From assembly GCA_004352715.1 (NCBI GenBank), contig SCFE01000024.1, positions 1,720,325-1,784,324 on the forward strand: a stretch of 64,000 nt of DNA, written 5' to 3'. The DNA is from Hofstenia miamia. Its lineage: Eukaryota > Xenacoelomorpha > Acoela. The translations under genes were made by a program, and so were the position numbers. Below, in pieces: positions 1-11,051 of the stretch. Each line of letters starts with the position of its first letter. The first letter of the stretch is position 1. Under the pieces are notes generated by a model. The model was given only the letters and a program-made list of their open reading frames with translations, was not told where the DNA came from and searched no databases.

Positions 1-918
1 TATCTAAATGAATGATTAATAAATTAAGTGATAGATCACAGTATAAAACACATGATAAATAAAAGTTTAAAGAAATTCAATTAAAAATGTGTATTACCAA
101 ACAAACGACTTTTCTATTTATGATAAAGTATATAATTAATGTAACATTGGACAGTAAATTCACAGCAATTTATTAAAATAAAATTAATTACATTTTAAAA
201 GAAATATCTGTAAAACTAACTAGAGATCATATTGTAAAAAAGTGTTAAGAATCAAAAACAATATCTGAGATTTAATTATAAAAATAGCTTACCAAAAAGT
301 TTGAAATCTTTATGGGTAGTTCTTTCATCAATGTAAAATTCCATTAATCCGCTCTATGTATAAACTTGCATGCTTTCATAGACAATGTCAATATTATGTG
401 GTTTTATCTATTGTTCAACTGTCAAAAATGTATCCAATTGTAAAGATTGATATCTCCCAAACATGAAATCACTTTACAATTTAAAAATTATCACAATTAA
501 TTAAAACATTTTCAAATTATATACAACTAGAATTGTTCACATTTTGAATCATTACTATTGTAAATTGGTTACTAATACAAAACATTTAAAAATAACAAAT
601 AACTTATTTTATTTTACATTTTAAAAAGTTGTTTATACTTAAATTTCATTGGTGTCTTTGATATAGAGTTAAATAAATACTAATAGTAACATTGAGATGA
701 ATGAACAAAGACTGTTGGTAAATTATTTCAACCAGAGGTGGTCAACAGTCTCAACAAAATTTGCAAAGAATGTCAGATGAAATATATCTCTGTTAGAGTA
801 TTAAAAATCAGTGAGTGGCAAAAAATACACAATGCATATAGTCTTCACACAATGTACAGCCCTGTGGTAAAAATTATACTGGAATTTTATTCCTCCTTAA
901 TGTGACTACATAAAATTG
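1..918. other. AT-rich DNA, no gene recognised
   Basis: I see no convincing coding sequence, RNA gene or element end. On the minus strand a short open stretch near 290-350 ends at a good donor-like GTAAGC, but it is only about 20 codons long and I cannot match it to any family. Confidence 0.5.
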
Positions 919-1275
919 GACTTAATCCTCAAATCCTCATGCTGCAAAACTAAAAAATTTGCTTTGTACTGTAAGTGATTTCCTATTTTTGATAATTATT
1001 TTATATATATATANNNNNNNNNNNNNNNNNNNNNNNNNNNNNNNNNNNNNNNNNNNNNNNNNNNNNNNNNNNNNNNNNNNNNNNNNNNNNNNNNNNNNNN
1101 NNNNNNNNNNNNNNNNNNNNNNNNNNNNNNNNNNNNNNNNNNNNNNNNNNNNNNNNNNNNNNNNNNNNNNNNNNNNNNNNNNNNNNNNNNNNNNNGACTT
1201 AATCCTCAAATCCTCATGCTGCAAAACTAAAAAATTTGCTTTGTACTGTAAGTGATTTCCTATTTTTGATAATTA

Positions 1276-1281
<6 letters not shown>
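919..1281. repeat. 86-bp duplication on both sides of a gap
   Basis: The segment starting GACTTAATCCTCAAATCC at 919 is repeated at 1196 and continues the same way until each copy enters a (TA)n tract. The copies lie on either side of the N run, so this is best read as two alleles or two contig ends that overlap but were not merged, rather than a biological repeat. Confidence 0.8.
1014..1195. other. assembly gap (182 N)
   Basis: Unsequenced run. The left edge is a (TA)n tract, and the same unique sequence occurs on both sides, so the true gap may be zero or negative in length. Confidence 0.95.

Positions 1282-1312
<31 letters not shown>
1282..1312. repeat. (TA)n microsatellite
   Basis: An uninterrupted TA dinucleotide run. 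Similar tracts recur throughout the window and often mark contig ends. Confidence 0.9.
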
Positions 1313-1316
<4 letters not shown>

Positions 1317-2707
1317 TAATATATTGTTATGTACCTACAAATTTCAAAAAAGTGTACAGAGCAACATATCAGGGCATACAAAGTGACATATGAAAAAAAA
1401 TGAGTAGAAACCTGCAGAAAAAATTGCTGAATGACATTGGTTGGTTGTAAATCACAATATTTATTAAACTTCAAACTAGGCTTATGCAATATACTCTAAG
1501 TTAGCCAACTTCCAGCTGAATTATTCACTACATTGTTGAGTAAATATAGATCTATACTTAGGATGCTATTTTCAATAAAATTTGTGTTTGGTCCAAAACA
1601 GAGTTTCAAATTGTAGTATGTACATCCATTGAGACCACTTTGGGCATGATTATCATATTATCATTACATTTTTTAACAACAAAAAATCTTGCTGGTACAT
1701 AGCAACATATATAAATTTTGCAATGCATACATAGTGACATATATAATTTGCTAAGTGTACATAACAAAATAGCATAACTATATATATTTGTAACAATCTG
1801 ACTACATTAGAATTCACAATCTGTGATTGGAAAATAAAAGTTCACATTGCTTTGCCTTCAATTTAATCACTTGTTGTGCTTGTAAACAGTATTTCTTATA
1901 CATTAGAATTTTTGAATTTTTATTAAGCAAATGCATTTTCATTAAAAAATAAAATATTATAGACATAATAGAATAATTAATTATAATGTGAGGAAATATC
2001 AAATGCATAATTTTTCTATTCATAATTTTTAGTCAATGACTACCTGACTACAATGTATGGTACAAATTATCACTGGATGAAATTAAAGCTGCACACTATG
2101 TGATTCCAAATGAAGTTGTAAGTTCCTCTATACTTCATTTTTTTACACACACAATTGTTAAAAGCTGAAGCTCACACTAATTCAAAAGAATCCTAATTCA
2201 AATTTTAACTGTTCATTTTTACGGTATAAATTAATTGTTTAAGAATCAAGTAGGATTCCCATCTGCAATATTCTATGCTAAATTTAACAATAAATGTGTT
2301 TATTACAGAATGAATTTTAAATTATATACAATATTTCATACAACCTTCATTAGTCTTCTACTTTGCAAAATACTGAACTATAAAATGTTCAATTACCTTA
2401 AGACTTAAACAATCAATTTTTTTTTATTATTTATTCACAAGCAGTTATTAACACAAACAAAGAAATTGGAAAAATTAAACAAAATTCAAAAGAAAAATGA
2501 TAATCAATTGTATTACACATGAAATGTACCATAAGATTAATATGAATATTAAATATCATGATAGAAATTTCAATAGCCTGTTTATTCATAACTCAAAAAA
2601 TTATCATTATAGACAGAAAATACTTAAGAAATGTTAACTTATATAGATTTACAGCCCTGGCTAAATAATGCCCAGACATTGCTTAATTATGATTGGTTTA
2701 CAAGGTA
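1313..2707. other. AT-rich DNA, no gene recognised
   Basis: Stop-rich in all frames. I found no family motif, RNA gene or terminal inverted repeat here. Confidence 0.5.
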
Positions 2708-2715
2708 ATACTGAG

Positions 2716-3080
2716 CAGGGCTTTTGAGTCAAGCTTGAGCTACTTGGTCTGAGTTCTAGTTTTTGCCTTTTGAGTTTGAGTTGAAGTATTTGTTTTTGAA
2801 GAAAATTTCAAGTTCTATTATTTTTTTTCAAGTTCTGAGTATTAGAGTAATTTAAAATTTGTTTTTCAATTATTCTAAGTTCTGGAAGCTAAGCAATAAT
2901 TATCTGCCCCTAATAAGGAAACTGAATTTAAAATATTTCAATCTTAGTGGAGTTTTTGAGTGGATTTTAGCTCAAGTTCAAGTTTGAGTATTGATGATTT
3001 CTGTTCCAAGTTTTTCCAATGAAGTTTTGCAATCTCATTCAAGTTTGAGTTCATATTACTTTAAGTGCTCAAAAACCCTG
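2716..3080. mobile_element. hAT-type MITE (copy A), TSD ATACTGAG
   Basis: A 365-bp non-autonomous DNA transposon. The left end reads CAGGGCTTTTGAG and the right end reads CTCAAAAACCCTG, which are inverted complements with one mismatch. The element is flanked by a perfect 8-bp direct repeat, ATACTGAG, at 2708-2715 and 3081-3088. Eight-base target duplications and CAGGG ends are typical of the hAT superfamily. The interior is low-complexity sequence made of TTTGAGTT/AAGTTTGAG words, with no coding capacity. Confidence 0.85.
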
Positions 3081-3105
3081 ATACTGAGTTATATGTTGTA
3101 CTGAG

Positions 3106-3246
3106 CAGGGTTTTAGGGTCAAGTTTGAGTTACTCAATATGAGTTCAAGTTTTTATTTTTCAAGTTTGAGTTTCAGAATTTTTTTATTGAGTTTTGTGAG
3201 CTCATTCAAATTGAATTCTTAAAATTCTAAGCATTTGAAAACCCTA
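3106..3246. mobile_element. hAT-type MITE (copy B), shorter relative of copy A
   Basis: 141 bp long. It starts CAGGGTTTTAGGGTCAAG, much like copy A, and ends AAAACCCTA. Its flanks are GTACTGAG (3098-3105) and GAACTGAG (3247-3254), an 8-bp target duplication with one mismatch. It lies only 25 bp from copy A, and both sit at an ACTGAG-containing site. Confidence 0.75.
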
Positions 3247-3479
3247 GAACTGAGGGTATGGCGTTTTGAGTAGCCATTGCCAGCAAGAACCCAACTACTT
3301 AAGTAGTGACTATGATATATTGACGTTTACACTATGTCAAATTGTGCTATATCAACAGTTGACTCAATGTTCAAATATTAAATGTTTCAATAAATATATA
3401 TTCTGCATTTATATTGATATTGCACAGTACTTGTTTCAATTATCAATCATGATGTGAATATTTTCTGTCTAAAAGGAAT

Positions 3480-3769
3480 TGGGGGATATTCATGAAATTT
3501 AAAAATTTTTTGAAATTGGCTAATTTTGCATATATTTGCGTGGTATTTCAAAAAAAAGTTTACCAGACACTGAAGCTTATTAGTTTTTGATTAATTTGAT
3601 TTTTATTTCTAAATTCCCATTACCTCAATTTCACATTATTATTTCAATATTTATTACTATATACTCTACATGTTATCAAATTTGTTTACACCTTTTTTGA
3701 AAATTTCTCGCAAATATATACAAAATTAGACCATTTCAAAAAATATTAAAATTTCGTGAATATCCCCCA
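3480..3769. mobile_element. MITE with about 65-bp inverted arms
   Basis: The left arm begins TGGGGGATATTCATGAAATT and the right arm, read in reverse complement, begins TGGGGGATATTCACGAAATT. The similarity continues through a TTTTTTGAAAT and a CTAATTTTG.ATATATTTGCG block, so each arm is about 65 bp. There is no coding sequence. I could not settle the target duplication, so the superfamily is open. Confidence 0.75.
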
Positions 3770-4150
3770 TTCAAATTCTTATTGAAGAAAATTAATTTAT
3801 TGGTATTAAGTTATTCGAACAAATTATTCGACCTGAATATATACTCTGATTCCCTAATATTAATAAGGGACATGCGCACTCGTAACATATATTTTTGCGA
3901 TAATTTTATGTGATTATAAAATTTCATTAAATAAGTTTAATAAATTGTTTTGCACTAATCGTAATAATTTCTGTATTTGCAGTAAAACATCGATAAAATT
4001 ATCAATAACCTTTTAACATGTACAATGTCGCTATTGGCATCCTTTTCGTTTTATCGAATTATATACACTATTCAACTAAGGTTGCCCTATTCTGCAACCG
4101 TATATAATGTTGTAGTTTGAATTAGTAAACCTCGAGATTTAAGAGTATGT

Positions 4151-4383
4151 GGCGTTATTGTACTTTAGGGGACCCAGTTTGAGTGACGTCATAAAATGGG
4201 TATTAAACTCTAACCTTAACCCTAACCCTACTCCCCAACCAATGCAATTATATTGCATTTCATCTTGTTTATTAATTTTATCAAAATTTTTAAGTTTTGG
4301 GGTAGGGATTGGGGTTAGGGTTAAAGTTTTATACCCATTTTATGACGTCACTCAAACTGGGTCCCCTAAAGTACAATAACGCC
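4151..4383. mobile_element. palindromic MITE with CRE sites and telomere-like words in its arms
   Basis: 233 bp that folds almost completely into a hairpin. The left arm (GGCGTTATTGTACTTTAGGG onward) is matched over about 80 bases by the reverse complement of the right arm, with few differences. Each arm carries the 8-bp palindrome TGACGTCA, which is a consensus CREB/ATF site, and ends near the loop in CCCTAACCC-type words. The open frame running through it on the plus strand is a by-product of the palindrome. No clear target duplication was found. Confidence 0.85.
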
Positions 4384-5345
4384 CTTTACTCTTGGCTTCT
4401 GATCTGTTATCAGAGATAGAACGACATATTCAGCTAAGATGTACACTTATAAAACGCGTAATGTTAGTCTTTGTACAGAATACTGTGCTTGCTGTCCTCA
4501 AAGTCAATTATGATCTGATAGCTGTTTGCAATGAATTTCTTAATAGTTCTCGAACAAATTAATTTTATTTTTAATGTGCAAAACCAGCTTGCATTTTATT
4601 GTATTTTTTTATTTATATATACAATTACAATTACTAATAAAATAAAAAATATGCAACTAGCATCAAAATTTTGTGATATCGATTTTATTGATAGATTTTG
4701 AAAGTCTATTAAAGTCTATTAAAAATTTTATCAATAAGACTGTCATGCGTCATTATGACCGGGGTTTATTTAATTTAATACGTTCTTTGTCAAATATCTC
4801 AGATTTGAAGTAGACGAAGTAATGTTTTAGCTTACTGTCTCACTTCGAAGGAATTTCATTGAAGAATTGTATTAATCTGAATTGCTATAGTAATAATTAT
4901 GGTTTCTTTTAAAAAAATTTAATTTAGGATAGTACGTTTCTTTCTACCTTTACTGCATGCATTAAAGTTCATATGTGTAACTAAGAATTTGTAATAAATT
5001 ATTTAACAATATTTATTTAATTAATGCTGTATGTGAAGTTCTTAGTTATCATCTGAATTGTCTTCCTTGCTGCCTTGTGCGATATTCCATTATATATTAA
5101 TAGTTGGCCAATGGTAAATGATTAGAAATAGTGTTAGTGTCATCTCGAAATAAGTACGTTGATGCACTTAAACAATTTTGTAAAACATTTATGTACATAG
5201 GGAACAAAAACCATCCTGGAATATTGGCCTGTGGCATACAACGCGTTCCTATTTAAATTTTGAGGATTTTGAATTCACAAATAAATTTTGCTTCGTTTTC
5301 AAAAATATTTTATATTTATTTATTAGTAGTTTATGATCAATGGTG
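4384..5345. other. AT-rich DNA, no gene recognised
   Basis: Nothing coding or repeated was identified here beyond short A/T tracts. Confidence 0.5.
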
Positions 5346-5403
5346 TCAATTACTTTCCTTAGAGCAATAAATGCGCAAGTAATGAATAATTTGTTTTTCT
5401 AGC

Positions 5404-5437
<34 letters not shown>

Positions 5438-6170
5438 NNNNNNNNNNNNNNNNNNNNNNNNNNNNNNNNNNNNNNNNNNNNNNNNNNNNNNNNNNNNNNN
5501 NNNNNNNNNNNNNNNNNNNNNNNNNNNTTGCATTAAATTTCCATACTGCAGCCCACGGGAAATGTCTTTTTATCATTGAATCAATTTTAGCTGGCATTCC
5601 AGTTTCTTGGGTATTGTGAAAAGATCCGAATACTAGTGTTTGGGAGACATCAGACAGTTCCTTGAATTTGTTGATCATATGTTCAATCCAAGGTATCTGT
5701 GCGGCTGAAATCTGAATCCGCACTTTGTATTTAGTACCTGTTTTGTGCTGTACAGTACTCACCGTTCTTTTTTTCTTTAAATCTTCAAAGTCATTACACG
5801 TCATTCGTAAAAGCGGACCAGATCGACAATTTAAATTAGCCTGCAAAAAGAGAAAATTCATTGCTTTCAAATCATTGTAGCTAATTGATTCAATTTCAGA
5901 GGTGAGCTTATTCCGTATGTCTGAAAGCAGCCTTTTAAGATTCTCAATGTCTGGTACCCCTGAGAACATTTCGTCTCTGACTTCGATTATCTTCTTCTGT
6001 TTTTGAACATTATAGGCCTTTCTGGCTTCTTTTATGCAGCTATTCCATAAGTTCAGATTAATCTTTAATCTCTGCTTTCTAAAGACATAATCAATAAATG
6101 AAGCCAATTCACAAAGTAGGTTTACAGCAGTTGCTGCACTTCTATTTCCGTCATCAATGAAAGAAGAAAT
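5346..6170 (-). pseudogene. tyrosine-recombinase-like (Crypton-type) transposase fragment
   Basis: On the minus strand a frame opens at about 6170 (after a TAA) and runs to the gap at 5527. It reads as the core of a eukaryotic tyrosine recombinase. A helical, Lys/Arg-rich N-terminal part is followed by LNCRSGPLLRMTCNDF, where the Arg in the RSG motif matches the first catalytic Arg, and then by HKTGTKYKVRI, the usual beta-hairpin Lys region. The HxxR motif and the Tyr nucleophile should follow but lie in or beyond the 90-N gap; the short tail after the gap shows neither clearly. There is no ATG at the start of this frame, and the upstream zinc-finger frame is in a different register, so the gene is broken or spliced. 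A Crypton or related YR element is the best guess; a domesticated copy cannot be excluded. Confidence 0.6.
5438..5527. other. assembly gap (90 N) next to (TA)n
   Basis: The gap follows a (TA)n tract at 5405-5435 and interrupts the recombinase-like frame. Confidence 0.95.
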
Positions 6171-6207
6171 TTATTGCATTAATCTTTCGCTTTTTTTAAG
6201 TTTATTA

Positions 6208-6870
6208 CTATTTATTAGTTTCATCAAATAGACGCTCGAGGAAATCCTTTGTAGATCCAGGTACATGCGTTTTTGTCCGTTTTGCTAACGCAATTGACAT
6301 TTTATGAGATGTATATTCTGTCACTAATTCAATAGCTTCATTAGAGGCAACACTACACTGTTTGAGATGCTTCAAAACGTATAGAGGGAAGTTCTCTAAA
6401 TCCTTTGTATCTTTCACTTTACTAATTGTATGACTTGGGTATTTTTCTAAGTGCCGACGATTACTAAATCTTGAGATACAGGTTAAACATTCATACACGC
6501 ACTTACAATTTCGTGTTCTGAAATAATCATGTATGAATGATTTTACAGTTCCATTTATGTACTTATGAGTAAATCGAATGTGATCCCTCATTCTTCCTTT
6601 GTAATTTCTTGAACAAATTACACAAGATTGAATAAGTGGTTCTTTTCGTTTGCGATTACGGGTTGTTTTTTGTTTCTGGCACTGTTTCATGAAAACGATC
6701 TGTTAATCGACGCGGCGCTTTTCTTTTTGCTTTTTTGCAATGGCTTTTAAAATGTCCTTTGGTGTTCTTTTAGTCTCCTTATGTTGTGTATGCATGGTTT
6801 ATTCATGTTGAAAAAAAATATTTTCCGGGATATCCAGAAGAGCTTCATCATTACTATCCGAAAATTCCAT
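6208..6870 (-). pseudogene. zinc-finger N-terminal part of the Crypton-like element, two in-frame stops
   Basis: One minus-strand register starts with an ATG at 6870 (acidic, MEFSDSNDEALLDIPENIFF) and continues to a TAG at 6208. It is interrupted by TAA codons at 6801-6799 and 6705-6703. Between the stops lies a basic segment ending KKQKEKRRVD. After the second stop comes a longer part with Cys/His clusters of zinc-finger type: CVIC, then His-x4-His, and later CLTC with downstream His residues. The order (acidic start, basic stretch, zinc fingers, then a recombinase core 38 bp further on in another frame) suggests one transposon gene that has decayed. If the stops were introns or sequence errors the gene could still work, but two TAAs plus a frameshift argue against that. 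Confidence 0.6.
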
Positions 6871-7504
6871 TCTAAATAAATTTTCAAATATAGCAAAGCT
6901 ATTTATATAGATACATTAAAACTGTTTTTTATGGCTGACTTAATACATGTAATTTGATAACGCGCTACTTTGATAAACTCAGGTTGCAATATGTTAATTA
7001 GTTCCTGGCTAATTAAGTTTATTAGATAAGAACAGTATGCTTCGTTTGATTAGGTCGTTAAGAACTAATGCAAACATATGTAAGCATTTTTAAATTTAAT
7101 GAGATGAGCTATATTAAACAATGTTGAATTTTTACTTGTCAAATTTTTCATATAAAATAGTAAAAAAATTATTTAAAAAGCGGGAAATTAACTGTTATGT
7201 ATGGGGAATAAGATATAACCATGAAAAATATTCATACATTCATAGCAAATGGCTTTTTCTTGTCAGCTTTTGTTAAAATGCACAAAGAGCGAGATATATA
7301 AATTTTTGAAAAAAATGGAAAAAATATTTTTGAAATTTTTTTTCACATTTTGCAACCTCATTCAAGGGCTAACGTAATCGCAGTAACAGAAAACCAAATT
7401 TTTTCATTGTCTCAAAATGCCAGTAGTTCGCTCTCTGTACAATGGAGTTAAGGAAGTGGTTCGTTCTTTGTGCACTCCATTTGTTATTTCCATAGTGCAG
7501 AGAG

Positions 7505-7551
<47 letters not shown>

Positions 7552-7791
7552 TTTGATGCTTAGACTGTGTTGTTAGGATTTTATGAAATTGCTCTCAGTG
7601 ATTTTTAAATAACTTCATCAGTCTGGTGTAATATTTTCCTTCCAAGTCTTAGTACGCAGTGCATTAGATGATTAGAAAGACTTGTACTGATTTCATGCTC
7701 TTCTATATAATTGTTTACCAGAAAAACCAATATAATCTTCACCCGTTTTAAAATTGCTGTCAATTTTGGAAAAATATGTAGAAAACCTTTT
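6871..7791. other. AT-rich DNA with (TA)n tract, no gene recognised
   Basis: This holds a long (TA)n tract at 7507-7545. The words GAGCGAGATATATA (about 7288) and AGAGAGCGATATATA (about 7499) form a loose direct repeat around a 200-bp segment. No coding motif is visible. Confidence 0.5.
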
Positions 7792-8791
7792 NNNNNNNNN
7801 NNNNNNNNNNNNNNNNNNNNNNNNNNNNNNNNNNNNNNNNNNNNNNNNNNNNNNNNNNNNNNNNNNNNNNNNNNNNNNNNNNNNNNNNNNNNNNNNNNNN
7901 NNNNNNNNNNNNNNNNNNNNNNNNNNNNNNNNNNNNNNNNNNNNNNNNNNNNNNNNNNNNNNNNNNNNNNNNNNNNNNNNNNNNNNNNNNNNNNNNNNNN
8001 NNNNNNNNNNNNNNNNNNNNNNNNNNNNNNNNNNNNNNNNNNNNNNNNNNNNNNNNNNNNNNNNNNNNNNNNNNNNNNNNNNNNNNNNNNNNNNNNNNNN
8101 NNNNNNNNNNNNNNNNNNNNNNNNNNNNNNNNNNNNNNNNNNNNNNNNNNNNNNNNNNNNNNNNNNNNNNNNNNNNNNNNNNNNNNNNNNNNNNNNNNNN
8201 NNNNNNNNNNNNNNNNNNNNNNNNNNNNNNNNNNNNNNNNNNNNNNNNNNNNNNNNNNNNNNNNNNNNNNNNNNNNNNNNNNNNNNNNNNNNNNNNNNNN
8301 NNNNNNNNNNNNNNNNNNNNNNNNNNNNNNNNNNNNNNNNNNNNNNNNNNNNNNNNNNNNNNNNNNNNNNNNNNNNNNNNNNNNNNNNNNNNNNNNNNNN
8401 NNNNNNNNNNNNNNNNNNNNNNNNNNNNNNNNNNNNNNNNNNNNNNNNNNNNNNNNNNNNNNNNNNNNNNNNNNNNNNNNNNNNNNNNNNNNNNNNNNNN
8501 NNNNNNNNNNNNNNNNNNNNNNNNNNNNNNNNNNNNNNNNNNNNNNNNNNNNNNNNNNNNNNNNNNNNNNNNNNNNNNNNNNNNNNNNNNNNNNNNNNNN
8601 NNNNNNNNNNNNNNNNNNNNNNNNNNNNNNNNNNNNNNNNNNNNNNNNNNNNNNNNNNNNNNNNNNNNNNNNNNNNNNNNNNNNNNNNNNNNNNNNNNNN
8701 NNNNNNNNNNNNNNNNNNNNNNNNNNNNNNNNNNNNNNNNNNNNNNNNNNNNNNNNNNNNNNNNNNNNNNNNNNNNNNNNNNNNNNNNNNN
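7792..8791. other. assembly gap (exactly 1000 N)
   Basis: The round length suggests a default placeholder rather than a measured distance. Confidence 0.95.
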
Positions 8792-9421
8792 ATGTATATT
8801 ATTTAAAGTCTTTTGTAATTGATAATTTTTTGCGAATTTGTAAGTTCCTGGATTATATCGTAAGCTTCTCGAAATTATAGAAAATTAGCTTGTAATATTA
8901 CGTGTACGTATTCCGAAAGGAGTTGTTATAATACGGTATATATTAACATGGCGTAATGCAAACAAATGTGATATCAAAAATTACTCATACCAAAAAATGG
9001 CCCGTGATATTATCAAAGTGAAATTACTCATACCAAAAAGCGGGCCCCAACATGTAAATCAATTAAAAGCATTACTAATTAAAATCCATTAGTAGATGCA
9101 CTTAAAAATATGTGACGTCACTAAAACCCATTAGCGGAAATGTAAATCAAGTAGGTGACTCATTAATTAACATTTGCAAGCACCCCTAGATATCGCAGAG
9201 GTCAAGGTCATTTTGTGAGATCTCCCCTCGTCTTTTATCACTACTCATACTACTCAGTACTCTGTTTTTTATAGATAGTCAATTAGAGAAAGTATTATTT
9301 AATTTGACACACTGAGTTCTGTTGGTTAAATAACTAGATATTAATTTATCAAGGAAAAATTGCATGTGCATGGTTAAATGCTTACCATTCTTTGAATCTA
9401 TTGCTTAAAATGACTAACCTC
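8792..9421. repeat. non-coding DNA with a two-copy direct repeat
   Basis: The phrase AATTACTCATACCAAAAA occurs twice about 48 bp apart (near 8979 and 9026), each time followed by a C/G-rich word (ATGGCCC or GCGGGCCCC). This looks like a decayed tandem unit of about 50 bp. The rest of the stretch shows no gene. Confidence 0.5.
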
Positions 9422-9653
9422 AGGGATGCTGTTGCACAAAGATTTGGTGGCAAAGTTTGTGAGCCTCACACTTGTATTTGTGGCTCATTGGTTGATTCTG
9501 ATGGGAGACATAGTCTTTTGTGCAAAAAGAGTGATGGTCACTTCTCTCACCATAACATTACTTAATGACATTATTAAACAAGCCTTCAATTCTGCTGATG
9601 TGCCCTCTGTATTAGACCCAACTGGTTTGTCACGTTTTAGATGGCAAGTGTAG
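9422..9653 (+). pseudogene. C-terminal fragment of a non-LTR retrotransposon polymerase
   Basis: In one frame this reads CEPHTCICGSLVDSDGRHSL followed by LCKKSDG. That is the Cys/His signature (C-x4-C-x-C-G, then a VD..G.H..LC block) found near the end of many invertebrate non-LTR reverse transcriptases. After a stop at about 9565 the homology continues in the next frame as NDIIKQAFNSADVPSVLDP, the conserved segment that follows in the same family. The copy is therefore frameshifted, with no visible RT core. It is a relic with no host function implied. Confidence 0.75.
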
Positions 9654-9851
9654 TAGTTATAGCTGTGAGAAGGTGACACTTTTTTCTGATCAGTCTAGAG
9701 GAGACAGGGGTTGTAGTGACGTTATGGAAGTTGTATACTCATGTACTTGCTATAGTGACTCACTTATTTATGGAGGCTAATTTCATTTAACTTGTTTGCA
9801 CACTTTTTTGTTGATATACACGACATTTTTAGCTGGGGGGGGGGGATTTAC

Positions 9852-10851
9852 NNNNNNNNNNNNNNNNNNNNNNNNNNNNNNNNNNNNNNNNNNNNNNNNN
9901 NNNNNNNNNNNNNNNNNNNNNNNNNNNNNNNNNNNNNNNNNNNNNNNNNNNNNNNNNNNNNNNNNNNNNNNNNNNNNNNNNNNNNNNNNNNNNNNNNNNN
10001 NNNNNNNNNNNNNNNNNNNNNNNNNNNNNNNNNNNNNNNNNNNNNNNNNNNNNNNNNNNNNNNNNNNNNNNNNNNNNNNNNNNNNNNNNNNNNNNNNNNN
10101 NNNNNNNNNNNNNNNNNNNNNNNNNNNNNNNNNNNNNNNNNNNNNNNNNNNNNNNNNNNNNNNNNNNNNNNNNNNNNNNNNNNNNNNNNNNNNNNNNNNN
10201 NNNNNNNNNNNNNNNNNNNNNNNNNNNNNNNNNNNNNNNNNNNNNNNNNNNNNNNNNNNNNNNNNNNNNNNNNNNNNNNNNNNNNNNNNNNNNNNNNNNN
10301 NNNNNNNNNNNNNNNNNNNNNNNNNNNNNNNNNNNNNNNNNNNNNNNNNNNNNNNNNNNNNNNNNNNNNNNNNNNNNNNNNNNNNNNNNNNNNNNNNNNN
10401 NNNNNNNNNNNNNNNNNNNNNNNNNNNNNNNNNNNNNNNNNNNNNNNNNNNNNNNNNNNNNNNNNNNNNNNNNNNNNNNNNNNNNNNNNNNNNNNNNNNN
10501 NNNNNNNNNNNNNNNNNNNNNNNNNNNNNNNNNNNNNNNNNNNNNNNNNNNNNNNNNNNNNNNNNNNNNNNNNNNNNNNNNNNNNNNNNNNNNNNNNNNN
10601 NNNNNNNNNNNNNNNNNNNNNNNNNNNNNNNNNNNNNNNNNNNNNNNNNNNNNNNNNNNNNNNNNNNNNNNNNNNNNNNNNNNNNNNNNNNNNNNNNNNN
10701 NNNNNNNNNNNNNNNNNNNNNNNNNNNNNNNNNNNNNNNNNNNNNNNNNNNNNNNNNNNNNNNNNNNNNNNNNNNNNNNNNNNNNNNNNNNNNNNNNNNN
10801 NNNNNNNNNNNNNNNNNNNNNNNNNNNNNNNNNNNNNNNNNNNNNNNNNNN
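9852..10851. other. assembly gap (exactly 1000 N) after a poly-G tract
   Basis: The left edge follows a run of about 11 G (9836-9846). A placeholder-length gap. Confidence 0.95.
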
Positions 10852-11051
10852 GGAATTTCCTCGATTGTAGCTACGGGATATGAATGAATATTGATATCGT
10901 GATCTTTCACAAGTATATTTGCCCTCAAATTGCGATACTTTGATGTTCCTATTATCAATGTATCCGAAATTTCTTTGATATGTTTGACTTTTCGTTGGTT
11001 TGTTTCACTTTTTTCTGGAGCATTTGTTTCGGAAACATTGTCGCTCTTCAT
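10852..11051 (-). pseudogene. fragment with SGNH-hydrolase-like start, probably retrotransposon-derived
   Basis: Minus-strand frame from an ATG at 11051 to the gap. A basic, charged leader is followed by DTLIIGTSKYRNLRANILV and then IHSYPVATIEEI. The hydrophobic strand running into G-T/D-S and the later A-T-I/V-x-x-I/L block resemble block I of SGNH/GDSL-type domains, which accompany several invertebrate retroelements. The upstream reading (ESPSPSK, then a stop, then IRSPLV) is in the same frame but broken by TAA, so the ORF is probably a decayed part of a larger one. The catalytic triad cannot be checked because the rest lies in the gap. Confidence 0.4.

Noticed and set aside
299-354. Minus-strand exon ending MEFYIDERTTHKDFKLFG before GTAAGC
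   Set aside because: Good donor but a weak acceptor and only about 20 codons; no family recognised. Kept as a remark, not a gene.
4190-4325. Telomeric repeat (CCCTAACCCTA / TTAGGGTTA)
   Set aside because: Only two to three units, placed symmetrically in the arms of a palindromic MITE, so this is not an interstitial telomere array.
4149-4379. Plus-strand 76-codon ORF
   Set aside because: It lies completely within a palindromic MITE; its translation is explained by the inverted arms.
6703-6870. Alternative genetic code explaining the TAA codons in the zinc-finger frame
   Set aside because: The IVD exon and other frames here end at standard stops, and the same element also has a frameshift, so decay is the simpler reading.
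9783-11051. 400-codon frames across N gaps (also at 7.7-8.9, 14.5-15.7, 15.9-16.9 and 20.1-21.2 kb)
   Set aside because: They are open only because N has no stop codons. Only the visible ends were considered, and most show no motif.
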